Source: JACCZX01 sp963710675
GTDB taxonomy: Bacteria; Pseudomonadota; Gammaproteobacteria; Burkholderiales; Burkholderiaceae_F
Reading direction: 5' to 3'
Assembly (NCBI GenBank): GCA_963710675.1
Contig: CAVQBE010000006.1
Location: 19,635 to 83,634, forward strand
Length of the DNA stretch: 64,000 nucleotides
A model generated the notes under the pieces. That model searched no databases. It was given only the letters and a program-made list of their open reading frames with translations, and was not told the origin of the DNA. A program made the position numbers and the translations under genes. Below, in pieces: positions 17,503-26,325 of this stretch (position 1 is its first letter; the number at the start of each line of letters is the position of its first letter).

Positions 17503-18066
17503 TCAAGGCTTTATGATTTCGAAGACCTCATCGGAAGGGAACCTGGGCGAGGAACGGGCGGTTGTAATGCCCTGTGTGTCGGCGCGTAGCGTTCGCGCAT
17601 CGGCGTCAATGAAGCGACGCGCCCCATCGAAACGAACGCGCCAGTAACGGTCGTCCAGTGCTTCGATCCGCACCCGCCCGCCGCGGGCTGGCGCGTGAAG
17701 AAACCGGCCGTCACCTATATAAATGGCAACGTGCGAGTAAGCGCGAGACAGGGTATTGAAAAACACCAGGTCACCGGGCTCGAGCTGCGCGCGCGTGATC
17801 GGCTCACCCAGTTTTCCAATGTCTTCTGATCGGCGCGGCAATTGCGGGGCGCCGACTGATTGAAAGACGTATCGAACCAGCCCGCTGCAGTCGAAGCCCA
17901 TGTCCGGAGAGGAGCCGCCGTATCGATACGGTGTATTGATCAGCGTCAGAGCGCGTACGACGACGTCGGTTCTGACACTCGCGTCATCGCGCTCGAACTC
18001 GGCGGCGCTGGCGCCGTGCGCGAACACCGCCGCCGCGACGCTTAGGGCAGCAACTGCGTGATTCAC
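17503..18066 (-). CDS. Secreted NlpC/P60 (C40) cell-wall peptidase
   Basis: The 187-residue protein has an N-terminal signal peptide (residues 1-21, ending GASAA) and an NlpC/P60 domain. The catalytic Cys is in MGFDCSGLVRYVFQ, the His in YSHVAIYIGDGRFLHAP, with the supporting PGDLVFFNTLSR strand. Such enzymes cut the D-Glu-to-diaminopimelate bond of murein peptides. The start is GTG 18066, 13 bases after the dioxygenase stop, so it may be the last gene of the Liv operon transcript although its function is unrelated. Its 3' end abuts the fbpA promoter region. Confidence 0.88.
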   Translation of the reverse strand: MNHAVAALSVAAAVFAHGASAAEFERDDASVRTDVVVRALTLINTPYRYGGSSPDMGFDCSGLVRYVFQSVGAPQLPRRSEDIGKLGEPITRAQLEPGDLVFFNTLSRAYSHVAIYIGDGRFLHAPARGGRVRIEALDDRYWRVRFDGARRFIDADARTLRADTQGITTARSSPRFPSDEVFEIIKP

Positions 18067-18079
18067 TCAGGCGGCTCGC

Positions 18080-18940
18080 TTAGGCAGCCCGATCGGGCAA
18101 CGCTCGCGGATCGTTATAGCTTTTCACTTGCGTTCCCCGGTAAAGAATCTGCGCATTCCGCTCCGTTATCTGTCGATGCAACGCGACGAAGTCCGGCTGC
18201 ATGTCGATGCTGGGCCGCGGCTCCGACGCGAAGTGATGGAATGTATCGACACCGCGCACGAGCGTGGCACTGTCCTCGCCCGCTATCTGCGAAACACTGG
18301 TCGGAATGTAGCGAATTGCGAAGCCGATACGACGGTCGCTGGATGGATTGGCGGGCGAGCCATGCACCAGCCGCACGTGATGCAGAGAAATTTCGCCGGG
18401 CCGCAGCTCGATCGTCACCGCTTTCGACTCGTCGACATCGACGGCGACCTCCTGCCCACGCGTTAACAGGTTGTTCTTGGCGAACGTATCGCGATGCTCC
18501 AGCTGATCCGATGTGTGCGTGCCGGGAATAAATGTCATTGCGCCATTGGCACGATTGCTTGGCGTCAATGCAACCCATGCGGTCACCACGTCCGGCTTGC
18601 TTAACCCCCAGTACGTCGAGTCCTGGTGCCATGAAACAAACGCCGGGTTGTTTGCTTCCTTGATGAAAAAGTTAGTCGTCCAGCACAGTAGATTGGGCCC
18701 GTACAAGTCTTCGATCGCATCCACGATGCGCGGATTGCGGACCAGGTCCGCCAGCCATGGAAACAGCAGGTGCGTCTTGTGGCGCAAGTCCCCGGCCAGC
18801 GGACCGCCGGATTTGTTCTCATACTCTTCGAGCCTGCGGCGAATTTCGAGCGCCTGGTCTTCCGACATCACGCGCACCGGAAAGACACAGCCGTCGCGCC
18901 GGAACTGTTCGACTTGCGCCTCGGTCAGGATTTTTGGCAT
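18080..18940 (-). CDS. Phytanoyl-CoA dioxygenase (PhyH) family protein
   Basis: This 286-residue Fe(II)/2-oxoglutarate-dependent oxygenase has the facial triad visible as H-x-D in AFVSWHQDSTYWGL and the distal His in HHVRLVHGSPANPSSDRR, with the 2-oxoglutarate-binding Arg shortly after. The family hydroxylates many small molecules. Its position as the gene after livF in an operon with a PanB-like enzyme and a GntR regulator suggests it acts on the imported compound. Substrate is unknown. Confidence 0.85.
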   Translation of the reverse strand: MPKILTEAQVEQFRRDGCVFPVRVMSEDQALEIRRRLEEYENKSGGPLAGDLRHKTHLLFPWLADLVRNPRIVDAIEDLYGPNLLCWTTNFFIKEANNPAFVSWHQDSTYWGLSKPDVVTAWVALTPSNRANGAMTFIPGTHTSDQLEHRDTFAKNNLLTRGQEVAVDVDESKAVTIELRPGEISLHHVRLVHGSPANPSSDRRIGFAIRYIPTSVSQIAGEDSATLVRGVDTFHHFASEPRPSIDMQPDFVALHRQITERNAQILYRGTQVKSYNDPRALPDRAA

Positions 18941-18958
18941 CGCATCCTCATGCAGATA

Positions 18959-19666
18959 TCAGGCTGACCCACTGATGACGCTCATTACCTCCGACGATGC
19001 ATGCGCGTCAGCGGGCCTGCCTGCAAAGATAATCTCGCCGCGCTCGAGAACATACAAGCTGTCGGCGTATTCGGGAATATGGTGAATGTTCGACTCCGCC
19101 ATAAGAATGCCGTGCCCGCGCTGGCGGATAGACGCTATACCTTCGCTGATGCTGGGAATGATTGCAGGCGACAGTCCTTCGAAAGGCTCGTCGAGCAGCA
19201 ACAGCTCGGCATCGAGCGTCAGCGCACGCGCAATCGACACCATCTTGCGTTCGCCGCCTGAAAGTTGACTGCCGCCTCGCGTGGCGTACTCACGCAGCTT
19301 CGGAAAGATCTCGTAAGCCATCGCGATTCGCGTTGACGCGTCGCGTCCCTGCGGACGCGTCCATGTCGGCAGCTCAATATTTTCGGCGACATTCAGATCA
19401 CCGAATACCTGGCTCTCCTCCGGCGCGTAGCCGATGCCAAGTTGTGCAATCTTGTGCGTCGGCAAGCCGATGATCGAAGTGTCGTTGAGCGCCACCGTTC
19501 CCGACACCGGGGTCAGGTAGCCCATGATGGTACGAAAAGTTGTCGTCTTGCCGGCACCGTTGCGTCCGATCAGGCAAACGAGCTGGCCGGCGGCAACCTT
19601 CAGAGAGATGCCCCGCAGAATTTGGCTGTTCTGAATATCGACGGTCAACTGGTCCAGCACCAGCAT
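18959..19666 (-). CDS. livF: Branched-chain amino acid-type ABC transporter ATPase LivF
   Basis: This is the second ATPase of a HAAT-family importer. The 235-residue protein has Walker A GRNGAGKTT, the signature LSGGERKMVSIARAL, Walker B ELLLLDEPFEGLSP and the H-loop near residue 193. Length and the ILRGISLKVAAGQLVCLIG start are those of LivF. Its ATG overlaps the livG stop. It works with livG, livM, livH and the binding protein encoded just upstream. Confidence 0.93.
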   Translation of the reverse strand: MLVLDQLTVDIQNSQILRGISLKVAAGQLVCLIGRNGAGKTTTFRTIMGYLTPVSGTVALNDTSIIGLPTHKIAQLGIGYAPEESQVFGDLNVAENIELPTWTRPQGRDASTRIAMAYEIFPKLREYATRGGSQLSGGERKMVSIARALTLDAELLLLDEPFEGLSPAIIPSISEGIASIRQRGHGILMAESNIHHIPEYADSLYVLERGEIIFAGRPADAHASSEVMSVISGSA

Positions 19667-20442
19667 TACGCGACTCGCTTCGACATCTTGCCAACCAGTT
19701 TGCCGACGACAGCCGCGACGATCTCGGGATCATTGAAAAACCTGTCAGGAGGAAGGTCTGCCAATACTCTCCCCTCTTTTAGCGCAACGATTCGAGTCGA
19801 ATATTCGGCGACCAGATTCATATCGTGTTCGACCAAAATGATCGCCTGCACCCCCGCGTGCTTCGCGGCATCGATCAGGGTGCGCATGATGCCGTGCTTG
19901 TCGCCGCTCGACACACCACTGGTCGGCTCGTCGAGCAGTATCACTTCGGGAGTCAACGCAAACGCACTTGCAATATCCAGCAGCTTCTTTTCGCCTTGCG
20001 ACAGCAATCGCGACTCGGTCTCGAGCTTGGTGTCGAGTCCAAAAATTGCCGCGACCTCACGGATGCGTGACCGCAATGCCTGGTCGCTTGCCACCGACGC
20101 AAACATGCGAAAACTCTTCGAAGCTTGCGACACGACTGCTACGCCAATTGTCTGCGCGACCGTCATCGCCGGAAAGATATGAACCAGTTGAAAGGCGCGC
20201 GCCATCCCGCGCTTGGCCAACGCCACCGGACCAATGCCGGCAATATCGTCGCCTTTGAACCGAACGGTGCCCGATGTAGGTTTCAACAGCCCCGTCAACA
20301 CGTTGACTAGTGTGGTCTTGCCCGCCCCATTTGGACCGACTATCGAAAGCAACTCGCCTCGCGCTACCGTCAGCGAAACGCCGTCGAGAGCCACAAAACT
20401 GCCATAGGCTTTACTGACGCCGGCGGTTTCGATCAACGTCAT
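19666..20442 (-). CDS. livG: Branched-chain amino acid-type ABC transporter ATPase LivG
   Basis: The 258-residue ATPase starts MTLIETAGVSKAYGSFVALD at ATG 20442, overlapping the livM stop (ATGA). It has Walker A GPNGAGKTT, the signature LSQGEKKLLDIASAF (Q in place of the usual second G) and Walker B VILLDEPTSGVSSGD, with LVEHDMNLVAEYSTRIVAL after it. A longer open frame to 20865 is antisense noise over livM. The C-terminus is of LivG type. Confidence 0.93.
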   Translation of the reverse strand: MTLIETAGVSKAYGSFVALDGVSLTVARGELLSIVGPNGAGKTTLVNVLTGLLKPTSGTVRFKGDDIAGIGPVALAKRGMARAFQLVHIFPAMTVAQTIGVAVVSQASKSFRMFASVASDQALRSRIREVAAIFGLDTKLETESRLLSQGEKKLLDIASAFALTPEVILLDEPTSGVSSGDKHGIMRTLIDAAKHAGVQAIILVEHDMNLVAEYSTRIVALKEGRVLADLPPDRFFNDPEIVAAVVGKLVGKMSKRVA

Positions 20443-21467
20443 CGCTTTTGCTTTATCTTCGACCACACGTCTTGCGCCACGCCCATCACGCCCCGCGGAA
20501 ACAGAATCACAATCAGTGCCAGCGTCACGCCCAGAAAGAACCTCCAGTACTGCGTGAGCGACATCAACTCGGACTTCAGGAAGATGAACACGAATGCCCC
20601 CACCAGCGGGCCAAAGAAGTTCGCGAACCCGCCGAGCACCGTCATGAACACCAGCTCGCCGGAGTGCGTCCAGTAGGCGGTCTCCGGGTCGGCCTGGCCC
20701 GTATTGATTGCGAGGATCACTCCACCCACCGCGCAATAGAAAGCCGAGATCAAAAAAGCGGCCAGCCTGAACATGCGGACTCGGACACCGAGGTACTCCG
20801 CCTTTCGCGAGTTCTCGCGAATCGCCGCCAGATGCAACCCGAACGGCGAATGCACGATGCGCCACATCACGAACCCAAGCACTACCAGCAGCGCCAGGCA
20901 GTAATAGTAAAAAGGTCCGATCAGAAAGGTCGTCTTGTCGAGCTCGCTGAATTCGTTTCCGAACAGCGCAGGGCGCAGCACGCGAATGCCAGTGTCGCCG
21001 CCGGTGATGTCGTAGAACTTGAACAGGAACGAGTGAAACAGCATTCCGAACGCGAGCGTCAGGATGCCGAAGAAAATTCGCACGTATCGCACCGCAAGCA
21101 AGCCCACCGGAACCGCGACAGCGACGGCAGTCAGCCCCGACAGCAGAAGAATCACTTCGAAACTCTTGATGCCGAGCTTGCTGGACAACACCGCCGCGCC
21201 ATACGCACCCAGCGCAACAAACAATGCGTGTCCAAACGACAGCAGACCTGTGTAGCCAAACAACAGATTGAAGCCGAGAAGAGCAATCGCATACGCAAAC
21301 GCCGGCAGTACCAGCGTCACGTAATAAGGCTGTGCAAAGTGCGGAAAGACGGCAAGCACAACAAGTGCCGCCACAACGATGATTACGAGCGCAGTGTGCC
21401 GTCGCAATCGATTCGCGCCGGTCTCAACGCGGCTGGCTGCTTCTGCGCTCAGGCCGCTCGCGCTCAT
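20439..21467 (-). CDS. livM: Branched-chain amino acid-type ABC transporter permease LivM
   Basis: The 342-residue inner-membrane permease has about ten hydrophobic segments and the LivM stretch YAIALLGFNLLFGYTGLLSF, then GHALFVALGAYGAA. The EAA-like loop AIRENSRKAEYLGVRVRMFR contacts the ATPase. The first ~28 residues are a cytoplasmic extension before the first helix. Its GTG/ATG start overlaps the livH stop by 4 bases. Confidence 0.93.
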   Translation of the reverse strand: MSASGLSAEAASRVETGANRLRRHTALVIIVVAALVVLAVFPHFAQPYYVTLVLPAFAYAIALLGFNLLFGYTGLLSFGHALFVALGAYGAAVLSSKLGIKSFEVILLLSGLTAVAVAVPVGLLAVRYVRIFFGILTLAFGMLFHSFLFKFYDITGGDTGIRVLRPALFGNEFSELDKTTFLIGPFYYYCLALLVVLGFVMWRIVHSPFGLHLAAIRENSRKAEYLGVRVRMFRLAAFLISAFYCAVGGVILAINTGQADPETAYWTHSGELVFMTVLGGFANFFGPLVGAFVFIFLKSELMSLTQYWRFFLGVTLALIVILFPRGVMGVAQDVWSKIKQKR

Positions 21468-22345
21468 TCGATCGGCTTTCCAAACAGGCCCGCTGGGCGA
21501 GCAATCAGCACGACGATCACTACCAGATAGATCGCCAGAATCTCGAGTTCCGCATAAAAGGTGATTGCAGCCGCGCGCATTAACCCCACGATCAGTGCAC
21601 CCACCAGCGCACCGCGCATGCTGCCCAAGCCACCGATGACAACCACGGCAAACGCCTCGACTACGAGTTCAACCGGCATGTCGAGCGATGCTGCGGCGGT
21701 GGGCACCACGAGCGCGCCGCCCACCGTACCAAGGACAGTGCCGAGCGTGAAGACGCTCGTGTACACCCATCGAACGTTTACGCCCAATGCCTGGCTCATC
21801 TCCCGATTCTCTGCCGTAGCACGCAGGATGCGGCCAAAGCGCGTGCGCTGCAGGAATGCGCCAATGCCGACGGCGATCGCAATGCTTGCGGCAATCACCA
21901 GCAGGTTGTAGATCGACACCGAGAATGTGCCGACCACGAGCCTGCCATAGTCGTTGGCGAGATTGCCCAGCTGCTGCGGATTAGGGCCCCAGAAAAAACG
22001 CAACACATCCTGGAACATCAGCACCAGCGCGAACGTCAGCAACAACTGAAACGCCTCGTCGCGCGCATAGATCGTGCGGAGCAGCGCTTCGATCGCAGGC
22101 CCGATCGCGCCGAGCACGATGCCCGAGACGATCAGCACCGGCAGGAACATCCACGGCGGAAGCCCGGCGGCAAGCGCCCAGTTGACGCTGCTGATGCCGA
22201 AGTACGCGCCGAGCGCGTAGAACGAACCGCACGCAAGGTTGACGATCTTCTGCACGCCGAACACGAGCTGCAGCCCGGCGGCCACCAAAAAAAGAACGGC
22301 GGCGTGAAAAACGCCGCCGAGCAGGATGTCGAAAAAGGCGGTCAA
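21464..22345 (-). CDS. livH: Branched-chain amino acid-type ABC transporter permease LivH
   Basis: The 293-residue permease shows LivH hallmarks: VFGVQKIVNLACGSFYALGA near the N-terminus, the EAA loop RATAENREMSQALGVNVRWV, and AFAVVVIGGLGSMRGALVGA. It pairs with LivM. It lies 27 bases downstream of the binding-protein gene, so all five transporter parts are in one operon. Confidence 0.93.
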   Translation of the reverse strand: MTAFFDILLGGVFHAAVLFLVAAGLQLVFGVQKIVNLACGSFYALGAYFGISSVNWALAAGLPPWMFLPVLIVSGIVLGAIGPAIEALLRTIYARDEAFQLLLTFALVLMFQDVLRFFWGPNPQQLGNLANDYGRLVVGTFSVSIYNLLVIAASIAIAVGIGAFLQRTRFGRILRATAENREMSQALGVNVRWVYTSVFTLGTVLGTVGGALVVPTAAASLDMPVELVVEAFAVVVIGGLGSMRGALVGALIVGLMRAAAITFYAELEILAIYLVVIVVLIARPAGLFGKPIE

Positions 22346-22372
22346 GCTCGTTTACCAAATGCTTGCTTAGCC

Positions 22373-23653
22373 TTACAACTTTATCTGCGCAGTCTCAATC
22401 CACTTCCAGAAGTCGGTGCCAGGGGGCTTTTGCAGCTGGTCGGAATACATGCGATCTACTTGCCCCAACGTTGCGAAGTCGTAACGGTTCTTGTGCGTGG
22501 TCAGGCCCTGGTAGAAGGTCTGCTCCGCGATGTGATCCTTGCGCATATGGCCTGGTCCGCCGAGCGACTCAACCTTGACGCCTTCAATCGCACTGATCAC
22601 ATCTTCCTTGCCTGGCCAAGCGTTCTTAGCCTTGTACGCCGCCTCAACGCCGGCCTTGTAAACCTGCATCGCGAAGTAGGCGCGGTCGGCCTCCCAGTGC
22701 GGATAGTCCTTGTACCTTTCCTCGTATTCCTTGACGAACAAGCGTTGCAGCGGGCTCGCGTCGGCGTGATTGAAGTACAGCGTGTTATGGCCAAAGATCA
22801 TGCCTTCCGGCGTGAACTCTTTTTTCAGTAGCGTGTGCTGGAAGCCGGCCGCCGGGAACACGAACTTGGTCTTGCCGTCGATCAGCCCGGCGCTGTGCGC
22901 GGTACGCATGAAGATCGGCAGATCGGCAAACAGCAACGACGAGAAGACGAGATCCGGTTTCGCTGCCTTCAGGGCGGCAACGTGCGTCGTCAAATCGAGC
23001 GTTCCGACTTTCGGCCATTGCTCGGCGACGACCTTTACCGGGACGTTGAATTTCTTCAGAAGCGCCTGGAACGCCGCCATATTGTTGCGGCCGTACGAGT
23101 AGTCCGGGTTGATGCCTGCGATCGTCGAAAACTGCCCTTTCCAATACTTGATCGCCAACAGCGATCCCATCACGGCTTCGCATTCGTTGTCGGTGCTGCG
23201 GAACACGTAGCGCGGTGTCGGCATCGTTTCCTTGACACCATCCTGCGTGGTGCCATCCCAAAAGATCAAAAGCGCCTTCATTTCCTCGGCGACTGCGCCC
23301 ATTGCCAGACTCACGCCGGACGACACAATGCCCTGCACGCAATCGACCTTGTCCTGCAGCACGAGCTTGCGCAGGCGCTCAATCGAATCCTTTGGGTTGG
23401 TCTCTTCTTCGACGATCAACTCGATCTTGCGACCTGCAATACCGCCGGACGCATTCATGCGCTCAACCGCGAATTGAGTGCCGCGCAGACCACATTCGCC
23501 GATGGTGCCTGCGATACCCGACTTCGGCGCGATCACGCCAATCCGTACCGGCACGTTCTGCGCGATGGCTGGAAAACTGATCAATGGCTGAGCAGCGACC
23601 GCCGCACCAGCGCCGCCGATCGCCTTCAGTAACCTTCTGCGGTTGTCTTGCAT
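22373..23653 (-). CDS. Substrate-binding protein of the Liv-type transporter
   Basis: The 426-residue protein starts with a twin-arginine signal (NRRRLLKAIGGAGAAVAAQP), so it may be exported folded by Tat. The mature part opens VRIGVIAPKSGIAGTIGECG, a Peripla_BP_6 (LivK-like) fold. This fold serves amino acids, amides, urea, and aromatic or dicarboxylic acids, so the ligand is not fixed by family. The neighbouring PanB-like enzyme and dioxygenase suggest an organic acid, which is an inference. Confidence 0.88.
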   Translation of the reverse strand: MQDNRRRLLKAIGGAGAAVAAQPLISFPAIAQNVPVRIGVIAPKSGIAGTIGECGLRGTQFAVERMNASGGIAGRKIELIVEEETNPKDSIERLRKLVLQDKVDCVQGIVSSGVSLAMGAVAEEMKALLIFWDGTTQDGVKETMPTPRYVFRSTDNECEAVMGSLLAIKYWKGQFSTIAGINPDYSYGRNNMAAFQALLKKFNVPVKVVAEQWPKVGTLDLTTHVAALKAAKPDLVFSSLLFADLPIFMRTAHSAGLIDGKTKFVFPAAGFQHTLLKKEFTPEGMIFGHNTLYFNHADASPLQRLFVKEYEERYKDYPHWEADRAYFAMQVYKAGVEAAYKAKNAWPGKEDVISAIEGVKVESLGGPGHMRKDHIAEQTFYQGLTTHKNRYDFATLGQVDRMYSDQLQKPPGTDFWKWIETAQIKL

Positions 23654-23686
23654 GGCATGCCTCCTGTTGTTGTAGTTAGGTAAGAC

Positions 23687-24371
23687 TCAAACGTGTGCGA
23701 CTGTAGCGCGGGTGAATTCCTCGATCACATCCAGCAGGCGGTCGCTGGCGTTCGCCGCGCGCTCCTCATCCTTGTCCGCGATCGCGCGCGCGATGTCGGC
23801 ATGCAGCTTGGCAGTGAGCGGCATGTCGGCCGCCTGCTTGTAATGGATGTACCAGAAGCGGCGCGACAAGCCGTGCATCAGGCTCATCGCACCCGCGGCA
23901 AACTCGTTATGCGAGGCACTCGAACACAGCAGGTTGAACTCACGGTCAGTGCGCATGAACGTCACGTCATCGTTGGCGCGCGCCGACTTTTCGAAGTCGC
24001 GCGCAAGCTCGCGAAAGCGGGTCCGCTGTTCATCGGTCGCGCGTCGTCGCTGCGGTACGCGCTATCAACCGCTCGATCTCGCGACGCGCTTCGTGCAAGC
24101 GCAGTTGCCGGCCGACGTTGATCTCGGACACCATGATGCCGCGCCGCGGCAGGATCATCACCAATCGTTCGCGAGCGAGGCGCTGCAGCGCTTCTCGGAT
24201 CGGCGTGCGGCCGATGCCGAGGTGACTGGATAACTCCGCCTCGGACACCGCGGCTCCGGGAGCAAGCTTCAGTGTCACGATCATTTCTTCGAGCTCGGCG
24301 TAGGCGCGGTCGGTCAGGCTTTGCGCGGTTGCAGCCATCGGAGCAACCTCGACCGGACTCGCGCGTTTCAC
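23687..24371 (-). CDS. GntR-family (FCD) transcriptional regulator, one frame break
   Basis: The N-terminal winged helix is clear: TDRAYAELEEMIVTLKLAPG, SEAELSSHLGIGRTPIREAL and RLVMILPRRGIMVSEI. After a frame change near 24040 the all-helical FCD ligand domain continues (MRTDREFNLLCSSASHNEFA, LHADIARAIADKDEERAANA). FCD regulators bind small organic acids through metal-bound histidines. The start GTG 24371 overlaps the PanB-like stop (GTGA), so it is coupled to that gene and probably controls this operon. The break is most likely an indel error. Confidence 0.85.
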
Positions 24372-25306
24372 TGGTGCTTCCGCTTCTCGACCATTGAAAC
24401 GAACTTCTCGTACTCTTTTTCATCGACGCCGTAGCTGTGATCGTCGTCGGGGAATGTGCCCGCCTTTACCTCGGCGATGTATTGCGAGATACCCTTGATC
24501 GCAACTTCGGTTAGGTTCGAATAGCGCTTCGTGAATTTCGGCTTGAAATCGGTGAACACACCGAGCAGGTCGTAGCAAAGCAGGATCTGCCCATCAGTCC
24601 CGACACCTGCGCCGATGCCGATCGTCGGAATTTCGAGCTGCTTCGAAATGACGGCGGCGATCTTCGCCGGTACCGCTTCGAACTCGAGCATGAAGCAGCC
24701 GGCATCCTGGATCGCAAACGCGTCCTCGAGAATTTTCATCGCCGTGACGGCTGTCTTACCCTGAATCTTGAAGCCTCCGAACATCGCCACCGTGTGCGGC
24801 GTCATGCCGATGTGCGACGCGGTGGGAATTCCTGCATCGACCATCGCCTTCAAGATGGTCGCCTGCGACTTGCCGCCCTGCGGCTTGACTGCATCGCAGG
24901 CGCCTTCCTGCATAAAGCGCGTCGCGTTGGTCAACGCGCGTTCGATGGTGTTGTAACTCTGATAAGGCATGCATCCCAGCACGAACGTGTTCGGCGCGCC
25001 GCGCCGCACCGCTTGCGCGTGCAGTGCCATCATGTCCATCGTCGCGGGGATCGTGCTCGAATGACCATGCGCAATCATCGCTAGGCTGTCACCGAGCACC
25101 GCAACGTCGACGCCGGCCATCTCGGCCCACTTAGCCGACGTGTAATCGGGCACCGACATGTAAACCATCTTCTCGCCCGAGGTCTTCGAATCGCGGATCT
25201 CCTGCAGCGTGCGTTTCTTGCGCGCGGATGTACTCGCCGCGTTAGTCGTCGTTGCAGCAGCTTCGGCCACGCTTCCCCCGCAATTGACAGCGTCAGTGAT
25301 CGACAA
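24368..25306 (-). CDS. PanB-like ketopantoate hydroxymethyltransferase homologue with altered metal ligands
   Basis: The 312-residue protein has the PanB fold throughout: AVLGDSLAMIAHGHSSTIPA, ASHIGMTPHTVAMFGGFKIQG, FEAVPAKIAAVISKQLEIPT and IGIGAGVGTDGQILLCYDLL. PanB makes ketopantoate from 2-oxoisovalerate and methylene-tetrahydrofolate. Compared with E. coli PanB, Asp45 is kept (Asp73 here), as are the catalytic Glu181 (Glu210) and Lys112 (Lys141), but Mg ligand Asp84 is Cys112 (VLGCMPYQSY) and Glu114 is Gln143 (VKPQGG). It leads an operon with GntR, a Liv transporter and PhyH, not panC or panD. I infer a different aldol-type or C-C cleavage reaction in catabolism. Confidence 0.82.
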   Translation of the reverse strand: MSITDAVNCGGSVAEAAATTTNAASTSARKKRTLQEIRDSKTSGEKMVYMSVPDYTSAKWAEMAGVDVAVLGDSLAMIAHGHSSTIPATMDMMALHAQAVRRGAPNTFVLGCMPYQSYNTIERALTNATRFMQEGACDAVKPQGGKSQATILKAMVDAGIPTASHIGMTPHTVAMFGGFKIQGKTAVTAMKILEDAFAIQDAGCFMLEFEAVPAKIAAVISKQLEIPTIGIGAGVGTDGQILLCYDLLGVFTDFKPKFTKRYSNLTEVAIKGISQYIAEVKAGTFPDDDHSYGVDEKEYEKFVSMVEKRKHQ

Positions 25307-25349
25307 CTAATATATCAGCCATAAAACTCGGCAGCAACGAGGTTTTTCC

Positions 25350-26180
25350 ATGATGACGGAACGGCAACGAAAATTTCGGGAGCAGTATCGTGCGGCGATC
25401 AGCCGCTGGTACAGCGGGTGGCTACACATTGGAGTGATGTACACGGCCGGAATTGCCGGTGTCTGGTACTGCGTAAGCCAGTTGCAGAACGCCCGTTGGG
25501 AGTGGCTGCTGCTGATCCCGGTGCTGATCGGTGGCAACTTCGTCGAATGGGCGATGCACAAGTTCGTTATGCATCGCCTGATCGACGTGTATGCCCTGCG
25601 CGCAATCTACGACCGCCACACCCGGCAACATCACCAGTACTTCACCGACAACGACGCCACGATCGACACGGTCCGCGAATTCCGCATCGTGTTCTTCCCG
25701 TGGCGCGTACTGATCGTGCTGGCGGTGTTCGGACTTCTGTTCGGCTGGATTGCGAGCGTACTGATCAACCCGAACGCCGGCTACATCGTCTTTATCGGCA
25801 TGATGGGTCACTACATGGTCTATGAGACGTTCCACTTCTGCTGCCACGTGCACGACAACTGGTTCGTCCGCAATGCGCCTTTTATCAACACCATCAGGCG
25901 CCATCACACGGCACATCACAACATGGGGATCATGATGCACGTCAACATGAACCTGACGTTCCCGATCGCCGACTGGTTCTTGAATACCAGTGACCTGAAA
26001 CGCGGCCTGCTCGGTCACCTGTTCAACGGCTACAGCGACGCACACGTCAAGCCCGAGCTGAAGCCGGTGATCGCGCGCTACCGCACGTCTGAAACGCAGG
26101 AAAAGCGCGTTACGCTCGATGGGCCGCAACTCAGCGATGACGAGCTTCGTACGCTGGCCAGTGCAGGCGGGCACGTTTGA
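25350..26180 (+). CDS. Fatty acid hydroxylase/sterol desaturase superfamily membrane protein
   Basis: The 276-residue integral membrane protein has the histidine clusters of the diiron hydroxylase superfamily in order: HKFVMH, HTRQHHQYF, HFCCHVH and RRHHTAHHNMG. Hydrophobic segments lie near residues 25-45, 50-65, 115-135 and 140-160. Substrates in this family range from fatty acids and ceramides to sterols and carotenoids, and none is favoured here. It is divergent from the PanB-like gene, 43 bases away, and has its own upstream region. Confidence 0.8.
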   Translation: MMTERQRKFREQYRAAISRWYSGWLHIGVMYTAGIAGVWYCVSQLQNARWEWLLLIPVLIGGNFVEWAMHKFVMHRLIDVYALRAIYDRHTRQHHQYFTDNDATIDTVREFRIVFFPWRVLIVLAVFGLLFGWIASVLINPNAGYIVFIGMMGHYMVYETFHFCCHVHDNWFVRNAPFINTIRRHHTAHHNMGIMMHVNMNLTFPIADWFLNTSDLKRGLLGHLFNGYSDAHVKPELKPVIARYRTSETQEKRVTLDGPQLSDDELRTLASAGGHV

Positions 26181-26325
26181 ATCCCCGCCGTATAGCGTGA
26201 AAGAGCGAGATAAGGGTAGGAAAAGCTAAGGAACTCAACAGCTTTTACCGATCAATTCGCGATCATTTCGGTTAAATTCCGAGCTCGCCGCGTCCTGCGG
26301 CGCGCGCAGCTAACCGAGAAACCCG

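Noticed and set aside
20448..21530. 360-codon plus-strand open frame over livM
   Set aside because: It is the antisense shadow of livM; the text is dominated by Arg, Gln, His and Glu and matches nothing, while livM is unambiguous.
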